From the NCBI GenBank assembly GCA_963751425.1, contig CAVVUF010000001.1:1612001-1676000 (forward strand): a stretch of DNA of 64,000 nucleotides. The letters run 5' to 3'. Positions 42,346-51,411 of the stretch are shown piece by piece; the stretch's first letter is position 1; every line of letters starts with the position of its first letter. This DNA is from CAVVUF01 sp963751425 (GTDB lineage Bacteria; Chloroflexota; Anaerolineae; Anaerolineales; UBA4823). Under the pieces are notes generated by a model, which had not been told where the DNA came from, did not search any database, and was given only the letters and a program-made list of their open reading frames with translations. Both the position numbers and the translations under genes were made by a program.

Positions 42346-43944
42346 TCAAGGTTCTTCGCGGCTGCGGATGATCCGTGATTCATAAGAACCTACTGTGCTG
42401 GCAGTAATTGTTTCACCATCCTGCGTCATGGTCCCTAGATAAGGTTTCGCGCCTGCATGAACGACCCAACCGCTGAGGTTGATCGGCAAAGGACCATCTG
42501 CTGCAATCCACTCTCCATTATATTTTCGTGCGAAATGAACATGGTTTCCTGTTGCAAATCCCCCTTCACAGGATGGATGACCTAACAGGTCACCGGCTTC
42601 TACCCATTTTCCCGCCTGTATGCGATCTTTGTCGGCAAGATGAAGGTAAAGCAGCACCCAGCCTGTTTGTTCCAAGCCATCGCCATCGAGATCTATGGTT
42701 ACTACCCCTTTTCCCGAGCGAACTACCAGGCCCGGCGCAGAGGCCAAAGCCCAAACATCCGAATCATAGCAGCCCGGATGTTCTGCCCCGGGAGCTAAAT
42801 CAATCCCTGCCTGGGCTCCATCATGTTCCCATGCACCGTGAGGTCCGCCTGTATAACTCCATACCTGGCCGAAAAAGAACGGTAAAACCAGGCGCGGCTG
42901 TGTAAGGTCAGGAGGATATAAAGGTTCAACCTCATAAGCCCTCATCCAAGGACTTCCATACATTTTCTCATAGAGCGCCGGAAACCCCGTTGAGGCATTT
43001 AAAGCACTGACCCAGCCAGTTGTATCATATACTTGAGCCATATAATACTGAAGAGCCACGGTTCCTGCATTAAGATCTGGCGCCAGGCGCGCCGTTACGC
43101 CATCGGAAAACTGGATTTCAGTTAATAAACCTTCACGCCAACCATAATAACCAATCGAGAGCTGGTTGACCGCCCAGGCCAGTTGTTGGTACAGCCCCTT
43201 TCGATTGGATTCGATAACTCCCATTGGATAATCAGTTAATGCCAGGTTGGATGGTTGGCCATAAACCCACCCGCTTTGGTATTCCAAGAGTGCCAAAAGA
43301 ATCCGAGGATTAATTGAATTTTCAAGCGCCACCCGCTCCACAATCTCAGCCCCCGTGGTCCAATTCGTCGAACCCAGCCACTCTTTGTGTGTGCTTAGAT
43401 ATCCCCCAGCTTCTGACACAAAAGCATCGACATCAAAATCCCCAGCCGAAGGTGAATATACCACCTCACTGTCTGGTAATAACTTCTCCGGAGAGGTGGT
43501 ATTGGCCAGGCGGTTAGGAATAATTAAAAGTTGGTTGGGAGTGAGCAGTGCGGAGGCTGGAATTGGATCAGGTGAAGTGATTTCTGATTCTTCGACCCCA
43601 AATCGCACGGAGATTACAGGGAGGGTATCGCCTGCCTGTGTGTAATACAAGAGAGGCGGCCGGCTCGTTTCAGTCATTTCGGGGGTTGGCGTGATGGCGG
43701 GATCATCTTCTGTCGCTTGAATCTCTACGCTGGTCAGGAGCTTTTCCTGTGTTTCCTGGATAGGCACTTGCGTGGAATTAACCACCGCCGTCTGATTGCT
43801 GGGTGGTGTAAAGAAAGGTCCGGTTGGTTGAGCCGCGCCGATAGAACACGACAAGGAGGCGAATGCGATACTCAGGCCTATCAGAATAAACCTGTAACTG
43901 ATACGTATAGAAGGAACAATTTCCAATCTAAATCTCCAAACCAC
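42346..43944 (-). CDS. LysM/M23 lipoprotein B
   Basis: Full-length member of the local family. Signal with a lipobox-like Cys (FASLSCSIG), Thr/Pro linker, LysM (LYYTQAGDTLPVISVRFGV), lysozyme-like helical domain (INPRILLALLEYQSGWVYGQ), and M23-type domain with GGPHGAWEHDGAQAGIDLAP, GHPSCEGGFATGNHVHFARK and KYNGEWIAADGPLPINLSGW. All the His/Asp ligands expected for zinc are there. It starts 22 bases after the stop of paralogue C and ends nine bases before the two-domain lipoprotein. Confidence 0.88.
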   Translation of the reverse strand: MVWRFRLEIVPSIRISYRFILIGLSIAFASLSCSIGAAQPTGPFFTPPSNQTAVVNSTQVPIQETQEKLLTSVEIQATEDDPAITPTPEMTETSRPPLLYYTQAGDTLPVISVRFGVEESEITSPDPIPASALLTPNQLLIIPNRLANTTSPEKLLPDSEVVYSPSAGDFDVDAFVSEAGGYLSTHKEWLGSTNWTTGAEIVERVALENSINPRILLALLEYQSGWVYGQPSNLALTDYPMGVIESNRKGLYQQLAWAVNQLSIGYYGWREGLLTEIQFSDGVTARLAPDLNAGTVALQYYMAQVYDTTGWVSALNASTGFPALYEKMYGSPWMRAYEVEPLYPPDLTQPRLVLPFFFGQVWSYTGGPHGAWEHDGAQAGIDLAPGAEHPGCYDSDVWALASAPGLVVRSGKGVVTIDLDGDGLEQTGWVLLYLHLADKDRIQAGKWVEAGDLLGHPSCEGGFATGNHVHFARKYNGEWIAADGPLPINLSGWVVHAGAKPYLGTMTQDGETITASTVGSYESRIIRSREEP

Positions 43945-43966
43945 TAACCGTCCTTAAAAGCCTTAC

Positions 43967-45613
43967 TCAGCGCTGAATGGTATTATAAGTGAAATAACCC
44001 TCCCAGGCTTCTACGACCTGGTCTTCCTTCTGGAGGGTGCCGTCATATTCTTTGCCAGAACCCTGGGAAATCCACCCATCTAACACAAATGGCAGCGTTT
44101 GATCTGCTGCAATCCATTCCCCATTATACCGCCTGGCGAGGTGAACATGCGTTCCCGTCGAGACCCCACCCTCACAAGATGGATGGCCAATCTTTTCTCC
44201 TGCGCGCACATAATCACCTGCCTGTACCCGATCTCGACCTTCAATATGCATATACAAGACGACCCAGCCAGTCTGTTCCAACCCGTCGTTGGTTTTTTCG
44301 CCCGCCGTATCCAAATCTTGAATCACAGCACCCAGGTCTGAACGTAAAATCGTTCCGTTCGCTACGGCGACAACCCACTCATCACTTTGTACACAACCCA
44401 GAGCCTCCCCTGGAGGCGCGAAATCTAAGGCTGCCCATGCAGAGCCTTCACCCCAACCCCCATGGGGTCCGCCTGTAAATGCCCAGGGGCGATCTGGTTC
44501 AATAGGAAGCTGCATCTCAGGCTGGATCAGTCCTCCGGGGACCACAGGGTCGATCGCGAAATTGAATGGGAATCCAAATAATTTTACATAAGTCTGGTAC
44601 AAGCCTGCTTGAGAAACTGCTGCATCCCAATATGCTCGGTCAAACAGGAGCGAAAATATATATTGGACCCCTGCTGTTCCAGCATTGATGGTTGGGTCAA
44701 TGGGCACCACTGACCCATCGGTTAGCGACCAGGCTCCAATCCCATTTACCCGCCATAAATAGTAACCGCGGTTCAAATTATTGGCCCCCCATGTGAGCTG
44801 GTAATAAAGACCTTTCCGCCAGGTTTCAACATCCAAAAGCGGATAAGTTAAGGTTTTTTCTGCTGGATTCTTTTGCGTAACCCATCCACTGCGGTATTCC
44901 AACAAAGCCAATAAAACACGGGGATTGACAGAAAAATCTTGGGAAACTCGTTCCACAATCTGCGCGCCGCTCAACATGCGCCCATCGACTTCCGCCTCAT
45001 AACCCGCCAGATATCCCCCTTGACCGGCTACAAACTCTTCGATATCGAAACCAACCGATGAAGGACTGTAAACCAGCTCCGAGTCCGGAATCACCTTAAA
45101 ACTTGTTCCAGTGTTTCCAGGCACAGGTGCAGGGATGGTCAGCTCCTGACCGACCTCCAGGTAATCCGGATCACTGATTTGGTTCGCGTCAATGACAGCC
45201 TGTAAGCCGATCGTAAATTTCCTGGAAATCGTCGCCAGCGTATCACCAGGTTGGACCACATATTGTTCTGGGTCAGCCCGCAGGGTTGGGAGAACTCGCG
45301 GTTGATCAGGCGTCGGTGTCAGAACAGGTTTGTTGACAAATTGTTGATCGATGTTCTCCGGTGTCGGGGTAAAAGCTCGCGCAATTGCAGTTTGCGGTAG
45401 ACCAGGGTTAGATGCTCGCCAGGGGTCTTGAATATTTTGAGAGCTGCGCGCGCACGCCAGCGAGATGATCAACCACACACACAGTGGGAAGAACACGAAA
45501 ATATGCTTTACGTTAAATTTCTGACGGATCATAAACCTTACCTCTGGCATTCTACCGTGAACAGAATCCCCCGTCAACAATCGCATCATCAGCTTAAGAA
45601 CTTTTAACCTCAT
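43967..45613 (-). CDS. LysM/M23 lipoprotein C
   Basis: Third paralogue. The start may be internal (MIRQKFNVKHIFVFF), followed by a lipobox-like LACARS. LysM: YVVQPGDTLATISRKFTIGL. Lysozyme-like domain: SVNPRVLLALLEYRSGWVTQ, with a Glu at the position of lytic transglycosylases. M23-type: GGPHGGWGEGSAWAALDFAP and GHPSCEGGVSTGTHVHLARR. First gene of a tandem run C, B, two-domain lipoprotein, A on one strand. A cell-wall remodelling operon is likely. Confidence 0.88.
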   Translation of the reverse strand: MRLKVLKLMMRLLTGDSVHGRMPEVRFMIRQKFNVKHIFVFFPLCVWLIISLACARSSQNIQDPWRASNPGLPQTAIARAFTPTPENIDQQFVNKPVLTPTPDQPRVLPTLRADPEQYVVQPGDTLATISRKFTIGLQAVIDANQISDPDYLEVGQELTIPAPVPGNTGTSFKVIPDSELVYSPSSVGFDIEEFVAGQGGYLAGYEAEVDGRMLSGAQIVERVSQDFSVNPRVLLALLEYRSGWVTQKNPAEKTLTYPLLDVETWRKGLYYQLTWGANNLNRGYYLWRVNGIGAWSLTDGSVVPIDPTINAGTAGVQYIFSLLFDRAYWDAAVSQAGLYQTYVKLFGFPFNFAIDPVVPGGLIQPEMQLPIEPDRPWAFTGGPHGGWGEGSAWAALDFAPPGEALGCVQSDEWVVAVANGTILRSDLGAVIQDLDTAGEKTNDGLEQTGWVVLYMHIEGRDRVQAGDYVRAGEKIGHPSCEGGVSTGTHVHLARRYNGEWIAADQTLPFVLDGWISQGSGKEYDGTLQKEDQVVEAWEGYFTYNTIQR

Positions 45614-45725
45614 CTTTTACCTCCAATCAGTTACAAGTTCAATACCATTTGTAGCTTCTATCAAGAATTAAGGATATTCATATACAAGCCTTTGCAAATC
45701 CTAACCGTAGGGGAATTGAGAAGAG

Positions 45726-45731
45726 TATAAT
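45726..45731 (+). promoter_or_regulatory. -10 box of the FTCD-capA-dcd group
   Basis: A perfect TATAAT at 45726-45731 gives a leader of about 44 bases before ATG 45781. No convincing -35 at 16-18 bases upstream, so the call is tentative. Confidence 0.4.
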
Positions 45732-45780
45732 TGCGTGGAAATTAAGCTGGCTATCAAACCATTTCCTTGCAGGATCAAAT

Positions 45781-47322
45781 ATGTCAAATATACTCGTTGA
45801 ATGTATCGCAAACTATTCTGAAGCTCGCCGCCCCGAGGTTGTCGAAGCCATTGTTCAATCCATAACATCCATTCCTGGCGTGCATGTCTTAGATCTTCAC
45901 TCCGATCAAGATCATAATCGCTCGGTCATCACCTTCATTGGCAATCCTAAAGCCGTTGAAGAAGCAGCCTTCCAATCAATCCAGAAGGCTGCCGAGTTGA
46001 TTAACCTAGATCAGCATACCGGTGAACACCCGCGCATCGGTGCCACCGATGTGGTTCCTTTTGTTCCAATCCATGGTATCTCGATGGACGAGTGTGTTGC
46101 CCTGGCCCGGCATTTAGGTCAGCGTGTGGGGAACGAATTGAGCATTCCAGTCTATCTTTACGAACAAGCCGCTACACGGCCTGAAAGGCAAAATCTAGAA
46201 AATATCCGCCGAGGGCAATATGAGGCTCTCAAAGAAGAGATTGCTGCTCTTCCAGAGCGTGCGCCCGACTTTGGACCGAAGAAGATTGGCACAGCCGGCG
46301 CTACAGTCATCGGGGCACGCCACCCACTCATTGCTTACAATGTTTATCTGACAACGGATGATATTACCATCGCAAATAAAATCGCCAAAGCTATCCGCAA
46401 TTCCTCTGGCGGCTTGCGTTTTGTGAAGGCCTTGGGGATGTTGGTAGAAGGACGTGCCCAGGTTTCGATGAACCTGACGAATTTCTCATCCACGCCGATC
46501 GCCCGTGTTGTAGAGATGATTCGCCGCGAAGCGCTCCGATATGGGGTTGGGGTGCACCACAGTGAGTTGGTTGGGCTCATCCCTCAAGCTGCGTTGGTTG
46601 AGGCTGCAGTTTGGTATCTCCAGCTCGATCAATTTGAGCCAGATCAAATCTTAGAAAGTAAGCTGTCCAGCCCTTCTCAAGAGGATCTGCCTACAAATGA
46701 GACTCGAGCCTCTTCAGAAGATTTTTTGGATGACCTGGCCGCAGGGACTGCTGCCCCGGGTGGGGGTGCCGCCTCTGCCTATAGCGGCGCTGCGGCAGCT
46801 GCCCTGGTTTCGATGGTGGCGCGCCTGACCATTGGCAAGAAAAAATATTCTTCGGTTGAAGCTCAGATGCAGGCCATTCTTGTTGAAGCCGAACGCTTGC
46901 GCGCGCACCTTACCAGGGCAGTAAAAAGTGATTCTGCAGCCTTTGAAAATGTGATGGCTGCTTTCAAGCTTCCCAAAGAAACCCCTCAGCAAGAGGCGGA
47001 TCGGAAAATTGCCATCGCAGAGGCTACCTGGGAAGCCACCCTCATTCCCCTCGAAGTAAGCCGCCAGGCTGTCGACATTCTCTCACTAGCTGCGCAGGTG
47101 ATCACAGATGGCAATCTGAATGCCATCAGTGATGGTGGCTCCGCTGCCGCACTGGCACGTGCCGCACTGACAGGCGCCGGGCTGAACGTCCGCATCAACT
47201 TAAAATCACTTCCCCAAGACGACCGGTCTCAAAAAATTCTAGATCAACTTTCCAATTTAGAGGAGCGTGCTGGTGAGCTTGAAGACCATATCCAAAAGAC
47301 CCTGGTAAAACGTATAGCTTAA
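45781..47322 (+). CDS. ftcD: Bifunctional glutamate formiminotransferase/formiminotetrahydrofolate cyclodeaminase
   Basis: Residues ~1-290 are the formiminotransferase (LVECIANYSEARRPEVVEAI; HTGEHPRIGATDVVPFVPI). Residues ~310-513 are the cyclodeaminase (DDLAAGTAAPGGGAASAYSG). It passes a formimino group from formiminoglutamate to tetrahydrofolate and deaminates the product, feeding one-carbon units during histidine breakdown. The fused form and length fit FTCD. No other hut gene is in the window. capA follows after six bases. Confidence 0.94.
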   Translation: MSNILVECIANYSEARRPEVVEAIVQSITSIPGVHVLDLHSDQDHNRSVITFIGNPKAVEEAAFQSIQKAAELINLDQHTGEHPRIGATDVVPFVPIHGISMDECVALARHLGQRVGNELSIPVYLYEQAATRPERQNLENIRRGQYEALKEEIAALPERAPDFGPKKIGTAGATVIGARHPLIAYNVYLTTDDITIANKIAKAIRNSSGGLRFVKALGMLVEGRAQVSMNLTNFSSTPIARVVEMIRREALRYGVGVHHSELVGLIPQAALVEAAVWYLQLDQFEPDQILESKLSSPSQEDLPTNETRASSEDFLDDLAAGTAAPGGGAASAYSGAAAAALVSMVARLTIGKKKYSSVEAQMQAILVEAERLRAHLTRAVKSDSAAFENVMAAFKLPKETPQQEADRKIAIAEATWEATLIPLEVSRQAVDILSLAAQVITDGNLNAISDGGSAAALARAALTGAGLNVRINLKSLPQDDRSQKILDQLSNLEERAGELEDHIQKTLVKRIA

Positions 47323-47328
47323 TATCTA

Positions 47329-49029
47329 ATGAAAAAGAATATCTTATTCATCATTCCATTCACACTGTTACTACTCTGCTCCCTGGCTGCCTGTCAGGGT
47401 AAAATAGTTTCCTCAGTTGAGACAAATGCCGCTTCTGTGGCAGCCAGCTTGCCAACTGCCTCAGCCATAGTCCTGCCTTCTTCCACGCCCCCACCCACAG
47501 AAACTGCCGCGCCTCTCCCCTCTCCCACATTTATCCCTCCGACCCGTTTATGGATCGACCCAGCCTTACCGCAGCCGTTCCAACAGGTAACCTTACCGGA
47601 TGGGTTTGTTCAGACGTCCAGACCTGACCAGGCTGATTTGAAGCTGGTTGTCAGCGATACAGAGCCGATGAGTCACTGGATCTTCACCCTGGTAGCGCCT
47701 TTCCCCACGATCCCAAATGGGATCACTTCTGCTGAGCTGCGTCAAACCTGGCAAGGTGTCTCTCCCGCTGCTTTTTCTGGATTACCTCTGCTTCTAAGCG
47801 AAAATACCTTTCAGGTTCTTTCCGCCTGGTGGGGTGCTCCTGCATTGAATGCAGTCAAAGTTCTTCAAGAGGATCAGTTGCTTGAATACGCCTGGAGTAA
47901 TCGTCCAGCCTGGGCGATTGTTCCTTTTGAGAATCTGGAACCCCGTTGGAAAGTGCTTGAAATTGACGGTTTTTCTCCCTTGCGCAAGGATTTCGCACCT
48001 GAAAACAATGCCTTATCTGTCCCCATTTCTCTGCTCGGGCAGCCAGCCTTCGCTGACGCTGCAGATCAACTGGCTGCCCTTTACCCTGCCTCAAACCGTG
48101 ATCCTGGCAAGCTGACCACTCTCATTCTTACGGGGGTAACTGCTATGGTTCGCGGCACCGCTTTGACGATGGAACAAAGAGGGGTAACTTACCCGGGTCA
48201 AGACATCGGTCCCTGGCTGCGTGAGGCAGATATCTTGCATATCAGCAATGAAATACCGTTTTATGATCAATGTCCCTACCCCGAGCTATACCCCGCCGAA
48301 TTACGATTTTGCAGCAATCCTGATTATATTGGCCTCCTGGATGACATTGGTACCGATATCGTTGAGCTCTCAGGCGATCATTTTGGTGACTACGGTCCCG
48401 AAGCCATGGCCCAAACCTTAAAGATCTATAAGGATAGAGGCTGGTCTTATTACGGAGGAGGAGCTAATCTCGCCGAAGGCCGCCAGCCGCTGCTCCTGGA
48501 ACATAACGGCAACCGCCTGGCTATTTTGGGGTGTAATGCCAAGGGGGTATCTTTTTATGCACCCGCAGGGTATGATAAACCCGGTGCTGCCGCCTGCGAC
48601 TTTGACCTCTTACAAAAAGATATCGCTGACCTCAAAGAGCAGGGTTACCTGGTGATTGTGACTTTCCAAGATGAAGAATATTATTCGTACAAAGCCCAGC
48701 CAAAATTGATCACCGATTTTCACACGGTCGCTGAAGCCGGTGCAGATATTGTCAGTGGCAGTCAGGCTCACCAGCCCCATGGAATGGAATTCTTAAACAG
48801 CACTTTCATCCATTATGGCTTGGGGAATCTCTTTTTTGATCAATTCCGCTTCTTTCCCGGGCCTGAGCTAGATAATGCTTTCATTGATCGCCATATTTTC
48901 TATGATGGAAAATATATTGGCACGGAGCTGCTGCCCATCCATTTTGTCGATCTGGCGCGCTCCAGGCCAATGACCCCAGAAGAACAAGCCAAGTTCTTAA
49001 AGACGATCTTTACTGCAAGCGGTTGGTAA
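47329..49029 (+). CDS. CapA-like lipoprotein (poly-gamma-glutamate synthesis protein family)
   Basis: Lipoprotein signal (LCSLAACQGK) and a Pro/Thr linker. A domain of ~200 residues (WIDPALPQPFQQVTLPDGFV) precedes the CapA metallophosphatase-like domain: AEDILHISNEIPF-like entry, GTDIVELSGDHFGDYG, YYGGGANLAEGRQPL, VSGSQAHQPHGMEF and IHYGLGNLFFDQF. CapA proteins act in capsule or polyglutamate handling. It is predicted to sit outside the membrane. Without capB/capC nearby the substrate is open. Confidence 0.85.
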   Translation: MKKNILFIIPFTLLLLCSLAACQGKIVSSVETNAASVAASLPTASAIVLPSSTPPPTETAAPLPSPTFIPPTRLWIDPALPQPFQQVTLPDGFVQTSRPDQADLKLVVSDTEPMSHWIFTLVAPFPTIPNGITSAELRQTWQGVSPAAFSGLPLLLSENTFQVLSAWWGAPALNAVKVLQEDQLLEYAWSNRPAWAIVPFENLEPRWKVLEIDGFSPLRKDFAPENNALSVPISLLGQPAFADAADQLAALYPASNRDPGKLTTLILTGVTAMVRGTALTMEQRGVTYPGQDIGPWLREADILHISNEIPFYDQCPYPELYPAELRFCSNPDYIGLLDDIGTDIVELSGDHFGDYGPEAMAQTLKIYKDRGWSYYGGGANLAEGRQPLLLEHNGNRLAILGCNAKGVSFYAPAGYDKPGAAACDFDLLQKDIADLKEQGYLVIVTFQDEEYYSYKAQPKLITDFHTVAEAGADIVSGSQAHQPHGMEFLNSTFIHYGLGNLFFDQFRFFPGPELDNAFIDRHIFYDGKYIGTELLPIHFVDLARSRPMTPEEQAKFLKTIFTASGW

Positions 49030-49057
49030 ATACACATTATATTTGAAGGAGCTGACT

Positions 49058-49612
49058 ATGGGTTTGAAACCTGATCACTGGATTTGGAAAATGGCGCAGG
49101 AACATAAAATGATCGAGCCTTTCGCAGATAGCCAGGTACGTAATGGCGTTATCTCATATGGCGTTTCTTCCTATGGATATGATATTCGAGTTGCAGATGA
49201 GTTTAAAATTTTTACAAATGTCTTTTCTGCCATCGTTGACCCCAAGCACTTTGATCCTCGTTCCATGGTGGATTATAAAGGTGAAGTATGTGTCATTCCT
49301 CCCAATTCATTTGCGCTGGCCCGTACAATCGAATACTTTCGCATCCCACGCAGTGTCTTAACCATCTGTTTGGGAAAATCCACGTATGCGCGCTGCGGTA
49401 TCATTGTGAACGTTACTCCCTTTGAGCCAGAATGGGAGGGTTTCGTTACACTGGAAATTTCCAACACAACCCCTCTTCCAGCGAAAATTTACGCCAATGA
49501 AGGCATCGCGCAGGTTCTATTTTTTGAAGCAGATGAGACCTGTGAGGTTTCCTACGCTGACAAAAAAGGGAAATACCAAAAACAGCAGGATATCGTCCTG
49601 CCCAAGTTATAG
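49058..49612 (+). CDS. dcd: dCTP deaminase
   Basis: Start at ATG 49058, seven bases after GAAGGAG; the frame is open from 49043. Motifs: ISYGVSSYGYDIRVADEFKI, GKSTYARCGIIVNVTPFEPE with the catalytic Glu, and TLEISNTTPLPAKIYANEGI, then YADKKGKYQ. It turns dCTP into dUTP on the way to dTTP. The 184 residues match the family. Confidence 0.96.
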   Translation: MGLKPDHWIWKMAQEHKMIEPFADSQVRNGVISYGVSSYGYDIRVADEFKIFTNVFSAIVDPKHFDPRSMVDYKGEVCVIPPNSFALARTIEYFRIPRSVLTICLGKSTYARCGIIVNVTPFEPEWEGFVTLEISNTTPLPAKIYANEGIAQVLFFEADETCEVSYADKKGKYQKQQDIVLPKL

Positions 49613-49629
49613 TCTATGGAGATAAAAGT

Positions 49630-49664
49630 GAACGGGCTCAGGCCAATCATCTTCGAGCCTGTTC
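49630..49664. terminator. Hairpin between convergent dcd and comEA-like genes
   Basis: GAACGGGCTC (49630-49639) pairs with GAGCCTGTTC (49655-49664), with one G-U pair. The T run is short on the plus side; on the minus side TTTT follows. A terminator for both genes is likely. Confidence 0.55.
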
Positions 49665-49673
49665 TTAAGGCCA

Positions 49674-50225
49674 TTATTGACCCTCGACGGTAATCAAATC
49701 CTTGATTTTTTCAAAAGTTTTAGGACCAATTCCCGGAACGTTTTCAATCTCTTCTATAGAGGTGAAAGCCCCCTTCTTCTCGCGATAAGCTATTATTTCC
49801 TGCGCGGTTGCTGGACCAATTTCTGGCAAACTTTCCAATTCGGATTGGTCAGCGTGATTGATATCAATAGGGATTTGAATTTCCGTTGATGACCTTTCAG
49901 GCAAACTTTCATTCCCTGAAACCTGGTTTTCAGGTTTATTGGGAACGAACACCCGCTCTCCGTCCTCCAGCAAAGCGGCTAAATTTAACGCTTGAGGGTC
50001 CGCATCTGGCAAAAATCCTCCTGCCATTTGGATCCCATCTTGCACTCTGCTTCCCGGTGCCAGCCTGTATACGCCCGGTTGGCTGACTTCTCCAACCACA
50101 TAAACTTGTAGTAAAGCAGCTGTTGGTGCTGGAAGCAGCTGTACAGGCTGACCACGGGTTGGGCGGGTAAGAAGGAACAAAATACCTCCACCTAATAATC
50201 CACATACCACGCCGTAAATCACCAT
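49674..50225 (-). CDS. ComEA-like DNA-binding membrane protein
   Basis: One membrane helix (IYGVVCGLLGGGILFLL), an SLBB-type domain (VYVVGEVSQPGVYRLAPGSR, VQDGIQMAGGFL), and two helix-hairpin-helix motifs (INHADQSELESLPEIGPATA; FTSIEEIENVPGIGPKTFEK). ComEA binds incoming double-stranded DNA at the cell surface in competence. Upstream codons (DHNWRDFLKNSWW) are also open, so the cytoplasmic end may be longer than the ATG at 50225 gives. No comEC lies nearby. Confidence 0.9.
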   Translation of the reverse strand: MVIYGVVCGLLGGGILFLLTRPTRGQPVQLLPAPTAALLQVYVVGEVSQPGVYRLAPGSRVQDGIQMAGGFLPDADPQALNLAALLEDGERVFVPNKPENQVSGNESLPERSSTEIQIPIDINHADQSELESLPEIGPATAQEIIAYREKKGAFTSIEEIENVPGIGPKTFEKIKDLITVEGQ

Positions 50226-50310
50226 CCACCAGGAATTCTTCAGGAAGTCCCTCCAGTTGTGATCCAGCTCAAATGTGAAACAGGCGCTTCAATAAAGGAA
50301 ATTCTCCCTC

Positions 50311-51294
50311 TTACTGCACCAAGGTTCTCTCCATACTCAGCGAAAGCCCTAATCTTTGCTTCGATGGGTCAATATGGAGGATCCTTGCCTTGACGACCTG
50401 CCCCTCCTCGAGAGAATCCGCAGGTGTCTGCCCTTCATCCAAGCCCATTTCAGTAATATGGATCAACCCATCCAGGCCTTCCTCAAGCCGCGCAAAGGCA
50501 CCGTATGGAACCACACTTGTAACCACCGCCGTGACCAATTGTCCCGGGTAATACCGCTCTACAGCCGTCTCCCATGGATTGTTGCATAACCGCTTCAGGC
50601 TTAATGCGATGCGCGAACGCTCCTTATCGACCTGCAAGATATATGCATTCACTTCCTGGCCCACATGCACTACATCACCTGGACGGTTGACGCGCCCCCA
50701 TGAAATCTCTGAAACATGGATGAGTCCCTCCACACCTCCCAAGTCGACAAAAACGCCAAAATCAGTGACGTTCGTGACCACCCCGTGAGCACAAGTATCT
50801 ACTTTGAGTTCATCCAATAATTGATTGCGTCGCCCAGCCTGGGCTAATGCAGCCCTTTCAGAAAACACGATCCTCCCCCGCGCCTCATCACATTCAATCA
50901 CTTTCAAAGATAAGGTTCGTCCCACGTAGCTGGAAAGAAGATTTTCGCGTTCCGTATCGCTCAATTCACAAGAAACATCTACCAAATGAGAGATTGGCAC
51001 AAACCCATGCAGCTGATTCCCATCGACCAACAATCCACCCCGGTTGAAACTGCTTACTGTTAGCTGGATCGTTTCATCACACTCATATAAATGTGATACG
51101 CAGCCCCAATCCACTTCAACCTGCTTGAGAGTAGAAATATTATCGGTTATCGTCTCGGACATTAACTCATGTTTGGAGCGTTGGTTAATCGGGTGGGAAT
51201 ACTTTTCTTCTTCAGCCAGGAGAGTCTCCCACCAGGCCTCATCCAATGGCTGCTGCGCTTGGCCCGCAGTTTGCGTAGTTCGATTTGCCACCAT
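50311..51294 (-). CDS. S1-domain RNA-binding protein (ribosomal protein S1-like)
   Basis: Start chosen at 51294 (MVANRTTQ) with AGG upstream; GTG 51300 is the other option. Three S1 domains are visible: IQLTVSSFNRGGLLVDGNQL, AHGVVTNVTDFGVFVDLGGV with GLIHVSEISWGRV, and VTAVVTSVVPYGAFARLEEG with GLIHITEMG. The first is the most degenerate, as in S1 proteins that dock on the ribosome. It likely binds mRNA during translation initiation, or acts as a general RNA-binding factor. Confidence 0.85.
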   Translation of the reverse strand: MVANRTTQTAGQAQQPLDEAWWETLLAEEEKYSHPINQRSKHELMSETITDNISTLKQVEVDWGCVSHLYECDETIQLTVSSFNRGGLLVDGNQLHGFVPISHLVDVSCELSDTERENLLSSYVGRTLSLKVIECDEARGRIVFSERAALAQAGRRNQLLDELKVDTCAHGVVTNVTDFGVFVDLGGVEGLIHVSEISWGRVNRPGDVVHVGQEVNAYILQVDKERSRIALSLKRLCNNPWETAVERYYPGQLVTAVVTSVVPYGAFARLEEGLDGLIHITEMGLDEGQTPADSLEEGQVVKARILHIDPSKQRLGLSLSMERTLVQ

Positions 51295-51411
51295 TAACAC
51301 CCTGCCTCTTTAATTAAATAGACAAAAATTCAATCGGTTTTACAAAATACACTCTGGTTTTCTTCAATTTGAAATAAATCCAACAAAAATACACTCGAAA
51401 TTCTAAAAATC

